A DNA stretch of 12,046 nt from CADEFX01 sp050260355 (GTDB lineage: Bacteria > Pseudomonadota > Alphaproteobacteria > Rhizobiales > Hyphomicrobiaceae): assembly GCA_050260355.1 (NCBI GenBank), contig JBLNBZ010000132.1:1-12046 (forward strand), written 5' to 3'. This document shows, one piece after another, positions 1-5,498 of this stretch. The position numbers and the translations under genes were made by a program. The notes below the pieces were generated by a model. That model had not been told where the DNA came from. It made no database searches and worked only from the letters and a program-made list of their open reading frames with translations. Position 1 is the stretch's first letter. Every line of letters starts with the position of its first letter.

Positions 1-868
1 TCTTGGGGTCGGGGCAGGCGAACAATGCCCCCGCCTCGAGCAGCCGGCGCGGTGTGACCGGCGTACGGTTGAGAAGAAAATGCGAGAGCTCGCCGAAGAT
101 CCGTCGCGTCAAACGGCGTGGGAGCACAACACGCGGCGCCACTCCGCAGGACTGGGTCACCAGCTTGACCAGGTCCTCGCCGCGCAGCGGCTCGGGCGCG
201 ACACCGTTTACGACGCCCTCCAGGACAGGCTGATCGAGGAGGCCGGCGAATAGCGCCGCTGCATCCTCGATATCAATCACCGGAATGAGAGAGCCCTCGA
301 GAGCGGGGCACGCGCGCCACCTCGCCAGCCGGGTCAGCGGTGAGAGTAGCTCGTCCGGGCCCAGCACGAGTCCCAAGCGGACGATCGCGAGGCTACTCCC
401 CTGCTCCCGACATGCGCCTGCGGCATCCTCATGTGTGCGCATGATCGCGCTGAGGGGCGTCGCGTCCGGGGCATGATCCTGCTGCTCCTCCGTTTCCGGT
501 GAGGGCGAGGAGCTGAGGGGTGGCATCGACGCCATCACAAGCCGGACCCGCCGCTGACCGAGCGCTGCGACCAGCTTGGCGGTGGGAGTGAGCCGAGAGA
601 CGCGGATGCGCTCGAGCTTGCTCGCGCCGGTCCTGCCCCAGAGCGGCTCGGCCATGAGATGGGCAATGGCGGTGACGCCGGACAAGGCTTCCTCGGGCAC
701 GTCCTCCGACAGGGGGTGCCATTCATGAATGCCGACGCGATCGCCGTACAGCTCCGCGGCACGAAACGGACGGCGCGTGAGAATTCGGACGCTACGACCC
801 TCGGCCAGCAGGCGGCCGATCAACGCTTGCCCGAGGCGTCCTGTCCCTCCTGTGACAAGGACGCTCAT
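1..868 (-). CDS. SDR-type NAD(P)-binding epimerase/dehydratase, TIGR01777-like, 3' end cut by window
   Basis: About 289 codons are present and the frame is still open at the left edge. The N terminus MSVLVTGGTGRLGQALIGRL is a Rossmann nucleotide-binding segment with the GxxGxxG pattern of extended short-chain dehydrogenases. The last visible residues, VTPRRLLEAGALFACPDPK, resemble the C-terminal DUF1731 segment of the TIGR01777/SDR39U1 family. That family is about 300 residues long, so perhaps ten residues are missing. Substrate and reaction are unknown for most members, and the usual Tyr-x3-Lys catalytic pair is not obvious here. The ATG at 868 lies 11 nt after the mepA stop. An AGGA Shine-Dalgarno is formed partly by that TAG stop, so expression with mepA is likely. 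Family placement rests on the two ends; the middle (residues 60-200) is divergent. It could instead be an NmrA/NDUFA9-like SDR. Confidence 0.72.
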   Translation of the reverse strand, partial: MSVLVTGGTGRLGQALIGRLLAEGRSVRILTRRPFRAAELYGDRVGIHEWHPLSEDVPEEALSGVTAIAHLMAEPLWGRTGASKLERIRVSRLTPTAKLVAALGQRRVRLVMASMPPLSSSPSPETEEQQDHAPDATPLSAIMRTHEDAAGACREQGSSLAIVRLGLVLGPDELLSPLTRLARWRACPALEGSLIPVIDIEDAAALFAGLLDQPVLEGVVNGVAPEPLRGEDLVKLVTQSCGVAPRVVLPRRLTRRIFGELSHFLLNRTPVTPRRLLEAGALFACPDPK

Positions 869-879
869 GGCTGGCGGTC

Positions 880-1917
880 CTATTGCTTGCCGCCTGGCGG
901 CGGAACGAGCGCACTCTTGCCGTTCGCCGCAGGCTGCGCCGTGCTGCTGGCTTCGAGCACCTGGCGGCACTCGGCCGGCAACTGCGCCAGTGTGAGCGGC
1001 GGTTTCGGCTTGGCGGGCTTGGCCGGCTTCTCTGACGGCTTCGGCTTTGGCCGCTTCAGCAACGCAAACCAGTCGTCGAGCTCCTTGCCGCACCCGTCTC
1101 CCAGCGGCGAAGGCGGCTGCGGCTCGCAGTGATCGCTCCCCTTGGGACACGCGATGCGGATATGCATGTGATAGTGGTGCCCCCAGTAGGGCCGCACTTT
1201 GTGCAAGAACGCACGATCAGTGCCAGCGCCTTCGCACAGCGCCTTCTTGATGGCCGGATGAACGAAGATCCGCTCCGTCTCCGGATAGGAGGCGGCGCGC
1301 CGGATCAGACGCAGTTGAGCCTCGGACCACACCTGCGGATTGACGCTCAGGCCGTCGGGCGCCAGCATCGACGTGGCCGACAGGTCTTCCCGCTCGCGCT
1401 CGCTCAACTGCCGGTCCGGCATCGGCGTCAGCCAGATATCCGCATCCAGGCCAACTTGATGGCTTGCGTGTCCGGTGAGCATGGGCCCGCCGCGAGGCTG
1501 AGACATGTCGCCCACGAGCAGCCCGGGCCAGCCGTCGTGCTGCTTGGCGTCGTTGGCCAGGCGCTCTATCAGGCGGACGAGGTCAGGATGCCCCCAGATA
1601 CGGTTGCGTGACAGGCGCATGGCCTGCCAGGAGGGGCCGTCGATCGGCAGTGCCTTGGCTCCGGCAAGGCAGCCGCGGGCGTAGAAGCCTATCGCGCGCG
1701 CCGCGAGCGGGGCTGGCGTGGCGACCGCGCCGAAGAGCTGCTTGGCTGGCACCGGCGGCTTGGCCCTCACAAGCGGTTTCTTAGGCGCGGGCCGGCTTGC
1801 CCCGGGCGCCTTTGTGACCGCGCCGCTGTCCTGCGCGGCGGTCTGAGCCGACACGAGCGCCGCAATGGCGGTTGCCGCGACGGCGCATACTGCCGCCATA
1901 TTCGTGTGAAGCCTCAT
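880..1917 (-). CDS. mepA: penicillin-insensitive murein DD-endopeptidase MepA (peptidase M74), exported
   Basis: 345 residues. MepA is a periplasmic zinc endopeptidase that cuts D-Ala-meso-DAP cross-links of peptidoglycan. Visible signatures are PRGGPMLTGHASHQVGLDAD (141-160), giving H153 and D160, and HHYHMHIRIACP (247-258), giving H252. These correspond to the zinc ligands His113, Asp120 and His211 of the E. coli enzyme. The family motif PLGDGCGKELDDWF follows at 271-284. Residues 1-28 look like a signal peptide (basic start, Ala/Val-rich core, cleavage near TAA-Q). I chose the ATG at 1917 because it puts this signal at the N terminus. A GTG at 1989, 3 nt after the upstream stop, would add 24 residues without hydrophobic character, and an ATG at 1899 is also possible. 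A Pro/Ala-rich linker (40-60) and a Lys-Pro-rich stretch (289-307) flank the catalytic core. It lies in a run of envelope genes. Confidence 0.93.
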   Translation of the reverse strand: MRLHTNMAAVCAVAATAIAALVSAQTAAQDSGAVTKAPGASRPAPKKPLVRAKPPVPAKQLFGAVATPAPLAARAIGFYARGCLAGAKALPIDGPSWQAMRLSRNRIWGHPDLVRLIERLANDAKQHDGWPGLLVGDMSQPRGGPMLTGHASHQVGLDADIWLTPMPDRQLSEREREDLSATSMLAPDGLSVNPQVWSEAQLRLIRRAASYPETERIFVHPAIKKALCEGAGTDRAFLHKVRPYWGHHYHMHIRIACPKGSDHCEPQPPSPLGDGCGKELDDWFALLKRPKPKPSEKPAKPAKPKPPLTLAQLPAECRQVLEASSTAQPAANGKSALVPPPGGKQ

Positions 1918-1991
1918 TTTGCTCAGTCTAGGCCAATGTCGGGCAAGATTGCGACGAACGGTCCCCGTACCGGGCGGCCTGGCCGTCACTG

Positions 1992-3176
1992 CTATTTCGC
2001 CAGGAACGCTGCAATCTGGGCGCCGGCCTGGCTGATGGCCAGAACGCCGTCGAGATGGCCGCGGCCCCCCTTGATCTTGACGTGCTCGATCGGTGTGCCG
2101 TCCGCCTTGATCATCTCCACCGTCTGCTTGACCGCATCGGGGTGAAAGACCAGGTCGTCGTCGGATGTAATCAGCAGCACGGGAGCCTCAATCTTTTTCA
2201 GGCCCTCCGCGGTCGATCCGCCGCCCGTCGCAAACAGCTGATTGGCTTTCACCAGATACAGGAAGTGGTTGGCATCCGATACGGACGTGCGCGCCTTGCC
2301 TGCAGCATCGAGCGCGGCCTCGATCGCATACTTGCACCCTAAAAGGCATGAGGCGGGGTCCTTGCCCTCGACCGCCCATTTGCGCCCGAGTTGGCTGCCA
2401 TCGGCCCAAGTCCAGTGCTGCGCATGCAGCGTGACCATCTCGAGCGCGGTGGCGAGGCCCGCGGTCGGCTCCGTCTTGCCGTAGTAGTCGCCGTTGCTCC
2501 AATTCGGGTCGAGCATGATGGGCGCCGCCCACATGTCGAGCCAGGCGATGAGATAGCCGTCCGACTCGCCTGCCCCGATGACAGGAATGGCGCGGGCCAC
2601 CATCTGCGGGTAGCTCGAGGCCCACTCGTAGACTTGCAGCGCGCCCATCGAGGCACCCATCACGGCGTGCAGCTTGGCTATCCCCAAGCTCTCCAGCAGC
2701 GCCTTCTGCACATTGACGAAGTCGCGAATGGTGACGATCGGGAATGTCAAAGCATAGGGTTTGCCGGTGTCCGGATCGATCGACGCCGGACCGGTCGTCA
2801 CGGTGTTGGGGTCCTTGGCGTTGAGGTTTACAAGCGTGTCCGACGAGATGATGTAGGACTTGTCGGTATCCAGCGGCTTGCCCGGACCGATGATGGCGTC
2901 CCAGTAACCCGGCGCCTTGTCGTCGGCCTTGTACTTGCCGGCCGCGTGGCTGTTGCCGGAGAAGAAATGCGTGACCAGTATCGCGTTGGACTTGTCGGCG
3001 TTGAGCTTGCCGTAAGCCTCCCAGCCGACCTTCACATTCTTGATGGTCTTGCCGCCGACCGTCGTGTAGCTCGGCAGCTCGAAAATCCTCTTCTCGACCA
3101 CCGCATCGAGTGAAAGGGCGGGGCCGGAAGACAACAACAACAAGCCTATGATTGCGGCAGAGCGTGCAAGGCGCAT
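1992..3176 (-). CDS. exported MetX-like alpha/beta hydrolase (putative esterase/acyltransferase)
   Basis: 394 residues. The fold and order of motifs match the homoserine O-acetyltransferase (MetX) branch of alpha/beta hydrolases. The nucleophile elbow is GASMGALQVYEWA (174-186, Ser176), the acid is one of D339-D341 in ITSDDDLVF, and the base is His374 in GGRGHLDG. Unlike cytoplasmic MetX, residues 1-23 form a clear signal peptide (MRLARS, then a Leu-rich core, cleavage near ALS-L). MetX normally has GGSMGG and a C-terminal GHDAFL-type motif; here these are GASMGA and GHLDGV. I therefore infer a periplasmic esterase or acyltransferase of the MetX-like type, not the methionine-pathway enzyme. 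The substrate is unknown. The ATG at 3176 has GAAAGG at good spacing. It lies 76 nt after the peroxiredoxin stop, with a hairpin between them. Confidence 0.85.
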   Translation of the reverse strand: MRLARSAAIIGLLLLSSGPALSLDAVVEKRIFELPSYTTVGGKTIKNVKVGWEAYGKLNADKSNAILVTHFFSGNSHAAGKYKADDKAPGYWDAIIGPGKPLDTDKSYIISSDTLVNLNAKDPNTVTTGPASIDPDTGKPYALTFPIVTIRDFVNVQKALLESLGIAKLHAVMGASMGALQVYEWASSYPQMVARAIPVIGAGESDGYLIAWLDMWAAPIMLDPNWSNGDYYGKTEPTAGLATALEMVTLHAQHWTWADGSQLGRKWAVEGKDPASCLLGCKYAIEAALDAAGKARTSVSDANHFLYLVKANQLFATGGGSTAEGLKKIEAPVLLITSDDDLVFHPDAVKQTVEMIKADGTPIEHVKIKGGRGHLDGVLAISQAGAQIAAFLAK

Positions 3177-3205
3177 CGTGTCGGCCTTTCAGCTTGGGAG
3201 GAGGA

Positions 3206-3230
3206 GCAACGCCCCACCGCGGGGCGTTGC
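3206..3230. repeat. perfect 10-bp inverted repeat (hairpin) between peroxiredoxin and MetX-like genes
   Basis: The arms are gcaacgcccc (3206-3215) and ggggcgttgc (3221-3230) with a 5-nt loop, accgc. The hairpin is G+C-rich and begins 22 nt after the peroxiredoxin stop. On the minus strand it is followed by a C/T-rich stretch without a T run, so it is not a classical intrinsic terminator. It could be a weak or factor-aided terminator, or an RNA-stabilising hairpin that sets the level of the downstream genes. The structure is seen directly; its function is inferred. Confidence 0.6.
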
Positions 3231-3252
3231 ACGATCCCGTACGAAGAGCCCG

Positions 3253-3753
3253 TCAGAGAGGAGCCTTGTCGACCATCGAGCAGAGAGTGGCTGCGCTCGA
3301 CTTGTCGTGGCTTGGCGGCGCATCCTCGACATTCAGGATTTTGACCACGCCGTCTTGCACCGCCATCGAGTAGCGCCGTGAGCGGACACCGAGGCCGCGT
3401 GCGGTCAGATCGATATCGAGCCCGATCTTCTTGGCGAAGTCTGCGGACCCGTCCGCCAGCATGACAATCTTGCCGTCCGCTCCGGAATCCTTGCTCCAAG
3501 CCGTCAGCACGAAGATGTCGTTGGCCGAGGTGCAGGCGATCATATCGAAGCCCTTCTTCCGGAGCTCCTCGGCCCGCTCGACGAATCCGGGCATATGCTG
3601 CTTGTGGCAGGTCGGCGTGTAGGCGCCTGGAACGGCAAACAACGCGACCTTCTTGCCGCCGAAGACCTCGGCCGTCGTCATGGGCTTGGGTCCATCCGGC
3701 GACATTGTCATGAAAGTCGCCTCTGGCAGCTTGTCACCAACCTTAATCGCCAT
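3253..3753 (-). CDS. peroxiredoxin, Prx5 type
   Basis: 166 residues, the usual length for bacterial Prx5. It reduces hydrogen peroxide and organic peroxides through a peroxidatic cysteine. The active site is PGAYTPTCHKQHMPGF (42-57) with Thr46, Pro47 and Cys49, and the catalytic Arg is in GVRSRRYSM (122-130). Two further cysteines are present: Cys74 in IACTSAND, and Cys158 near the C terminus in ATLCSMV. Human PRDX5 has cysteines at comparable places (47, 72, 151), so an atypical 2-Cys mechanism is possible, though Cys158 may simply lie in the last helix. There is no fused glutaredoxin domain and no signal peptide, so it should be cytoplasmic. The ATG at 3753 has an excellent GGAGGAG Shine-Dalgarno 7 nt upstream. 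It lies 91 nt downstream of the DsbD-domain gene. Confidence 0.95.
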   Translation of the reverse strand: MAIKVGDKLPEATFMTMSPDGPKPMTTAEVFGGKKVALFAVPGAYTPTCHKQHMPGFVERAEELRKKGFDMIACTSANDIFVLTAWSKDSGADGKIVMLADGSADFAKKIGLDIDLTARGLGVRSRRYSMAVQDGVVKILNVEDAPPSHDKSSAATLCSMVDKAPL

Positions 3754-3844
3754 TGAGATACTCCTCCGGGCACGTCGCGTGATGATTGCGGCGCCCGAAA
3801 CTTAGCCGTTTAGCGCGGCACGGCCAAGCTCGGAGGCGGGACGC

Positions 3845-4711
3845 TCAATTAAGCGTGACGCTGGCCTCGGACTGGCCGGCATCACTGACGAGTGTCAGCA
3901 GCAGCGCCTTGCCCTTGAGCTCGGCGACGTCAACGCCGTCCGTCAGGTCGATCTCGAAGCGCACGATGCCGCCGGACGCCTCGCCCGTTTTCCGCGGCAG
4001 AGGAACCCAGAGACCGTCCGGCGCCTCCGCGAAGAGATCGGCGCCCTGGGCGCCGCCTGGGAATGCGGCCTCCACCACGACGCGGGGAGATGGGGGTCCC
4101 CAATCAACCTTCAGGCCCGCGATCCTCGGGTCGCCGGGCAGGCGCGCGGAGGCGGGGCGAGGCACGCGTGCCAAAGCCTGCGCCAATTGCTCGCTCGCAG
4201 CGACCTTGGCCGCATCCGCAGGCAGCAGCAGTCTCAGCTTGACCTCGGCGGGGATGCAGATGTCCCTGCAAATTCCGAACTCGATGGTGACGTTGAGGTC
4301 GACCGGCCTGGTGGGATCTTTCGGAACAATCGTCAAGGGAAAGGTCACCGCGTGCTTGTAGCCGAGCGTATCGCCATCGCGATCCGCGAATCGCGATGGC
4401 GCCGGGAACAGCAGACGCGCGGCAGCGAGGTTCGCAGACCCTGCCGTATCCAGCCGGGGTGCAACCCCGGATGACCCCGGATTGCGCCAATAGGTCTTCC
4501 ACCCGTCCGCCATCTCGATCTCGATGCCGCCGAACAGGCGCACCTGGCCATCGGGTCCCCGGCCGCCACCTGCAACGAGACGCGCGCGCGCATTGTCGAT
4601 GGGGAACCAAGGCGAGGCGATGGGGGACTGGTCCGCCGCGCGAGCCGCAGACGGGGCCAGAAGGTGCATCATCACGCCCCCGATCCCGAGCCAGTGCACA
4701 AAGTTCCTCAA
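3845..4711 (-). CDS. exported stand-alone DsbD N-terminal-type (disulfide corrector) domain protein
   Basis: 288 residues. In full-length DsbD the periplasmic N-terminal immunoglobulin-like domain receives electrons from the membrane domain and passes them to partners such as DsbC. Here only a related periplasmic part exists. There is a signal peptide (residues 1-25, ending AARA-AD), a region with GWKTYWRNPGSSGVAPRLD (70-88), then the cysteine pair in FGICRDICIPAE (145-156, Cys148 and Cys152), and a second beta-rich half (200-288). No membrane helices follow, so a separate CcdA/ScsB-type membrane electron donor would be needed; none is in the window. The start is a TTG at 4711, preceded by GGAG 8 nt upstream. 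It is the only in-frame start that keeps a basic signal-peptide N terminus; the ATGs at residues 14-15 would break it. It heads the leftward block and is divergent from yqgE. Confidence 0.82.
   Translation of the reverse strand: MRNFVHWLGIGGVMMHLLAPSAARAADQSPIASPWFPIDNARARLVAGGGRGPDGQVRLFGGIEIEMADGWKTYWRNPGSSGVAPRLDTAGSANLAAARLLFPAPSRFADRDGDTLGYKHAVTFPLTIVPKDPTRPVDLNVTIEFGICRDICIPAEVKLRLLLPADAAKVAASEQLAQALARVPRPASARLPGDPRIAGLKVDWGPPSPRVVVEAAFPGGAQGADLFAEAPDGLWVPLPRKTGEASGGIVRFEIDLTDGVDVAELKGKALLLTLVSDAGQSEASVTLN
4372..4401. repeat. perfect 12-bp inverted repeat inside the DsbD-domain gene
   Basis: The arms cgccatcgcgat (4372-4383) and atcgcgatggcg (4390-4401) are exact reverse complements around a 6-nt loop, ccgcga. 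Each arm contains the self-palindrome atcgcgat. In the coding frame it spans the segment around RFADRDGD, between the WRNPG motif and the cysteine pair. The structure is certain from the sequence; whether it has any role in the mRNA is unknown. Confidence 0.6.
4454..4483. repeat. 7-bp hairpin with adjacent 10-bp near-direct repeat inside the DsbD-domain gene
   Basis: ccggggt (4454-4460) and accccgg (4464-4470) form a stem with a 3-nt loop. The second arm is then repeated in tandem as accccggatg/accccggatt (4464-4483). It encodes the family motif NPGSSGVAP, so codon choice for Gly, Pro and Ser probably explains it. Confidence 0.4.
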
Positions 4712-4856
4712 GATCGCCGCTCCGCAAGACCATGGATCAGGAAGCGGTTATGTAGCCCCGCAACCGGCCCACACCAACTCACGCAATCGCGAGGTGATCC
4801 AAGGATTAATATTTCATCGCTTCACAGGGCCACGCGCCCAAGGCTAGTGTTGGGAC
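4712..4856. promoter_or_regulatory. divergent intergenic region, likely promoters for the DsbD-domain block and yqgE
   Basis: These 145 bp separate two divergently transcribed genes, so promoters for both are expected here. The region has one A+T-rich patch, attaatatttcat (about 4805-4816), in otherwise G+C-rich DNA. A weak plus-strand candidate is ttcaca (4821-4826) with tagtgt (4845-4850), spaced 18 nt, which would give a nearly leaderless yqgE transcript. A short gggc/gccc palindrome lies at 4827-4839. No clear operator, riboswitch or strong sigma-70 match is visible. The location is reliable; the exact elements are not. Confidence 0.4.
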
Positions 4857-5465
4857 ATGAAGACGCTACGGCAACAGCGCAAGAACACGAGCTACCTTGA
4901 CGGTCAACTCCTGCTGGCGATGCCAACGATGGCCGACAAGCGATTTCAGCGCTCGGTCATCTATCTGTGCACGCACTCCGCCGACGGCGCCATGGGGCTC
5001 ATCGTCAATCAGCGGGCAGACCATATCTCGTTCACTGGCCTCTTGAAGCAGCTCGGTATCGTTGGGGACGACGCCGATGAAACCGTGCCTCCCGAGCTGC
5101 TGGGAATGAGCGTGCATGTCGGCGGACCGGTCTCTTCCGAACGCGGCTTCGTGCTGCACAGCGCCGACTACTTCGCGCAAGACTCGACACTGGAGATCGA
5201 CGGCGGCGTCTGCCTGACCGCAACGATCGACATTCTAAAGGCCATGGCAGGCGGCAAGGGTCCCGAGCAGGCCATACTCGCGCTCGGCTACGCAGGATGG
5301 GCGCCGGGGCAGCTCGAGAGCGAGATCCAGGCCAATGGCTGGCTGCACTGCCCTGCCGATCGGGACTTGCTCTTCAGCCCCGATCTCGAGCTCAAGTACG
5401 ATCGAGCCCTCTCCAAGATCGGCATCGATCCTTCCCACCTGGTCAGCGACGCCGGCCACGCCTGA
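4857..5465 (+). CDS. yqgE: YqgE/AlgH family protein (UPF0301)
   Basis: 202 residues, slightly longer than the family norm of about 185-190. Family features are YLDGQLLLAMPTMADKRF (13-30) near the N terminus, RSVIYLCTHSADGAMGLIVN, then HVGGPVSSERGFVLHS, and ALGYAGWAPGQLESEIQANG near the C-terminal third. The family is widespread in proteobacteria. Its biochemical role is not settled; the name AlgH comes from an alginate-regulation phenotype in Pseudomonas. No signal peptide or membrane segment is seen, so it is probably cytoplasmic. The ATG at 4857 is the first possible start because an in-frame TAG lies at 4845. There is no good Shine-Dalgarno (only ggga immediately before the start), which fits weak or leaderless initiation. 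It is the only plus-strand gene in the window. It is divergent from the DsbD-domain gene and convergent with the GGDEF/EAL gene, with 33 bp between the stops. Confidence 0.93.
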   Translation: MKTLRQQRKNTSYLDGQLLLAMPTMADKRFQRSVIYLCTHSADGAMGLIVNQRADHISFTGLLKQLGIVGDDADETVPPELLGMSVHVGGPVSSERGFVLHSADYFAQDSTLEIDGGVCLTATIDILKAMAGGKGPEQAILALGYAGWAPGQLESEIQANGWLHCPADRDLLFSPDLELKYDRALSKIGIDPSHLVSDAGHA

Positions 5466-5498
5466 GGGCGGCTCACCGCGCAGTCGGCTGGCGGCCTG

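Noticed and set aside
659..1132. Plus-strand open frame across the SDR/mepA junction
   Set aside because: It is antisense to both genes, with no recognisable domain.
2391..3113. Plus-strand open frame of 240 codons opposite the MetX-like gene
   Set aside because: Same reasoning: a complementary-strand shadow of a gene with intact catalytic motifs.
3754..3844. Promoter-like ttggcc/taagtt pair upstream of the peroxiredoxin gene on the minus strand
   Set aside because: Spacing is acceptable but the -10 element matches only three of six consensus bases; it could arise by chance.
4104..4733. Alternative minus-strand frame of 209 codons beginning at the ATG at 4733
   Set aside because: It overlaps the DsbD-domain gene in another frame and is Arg/Gly/Pro-rich with no motif.
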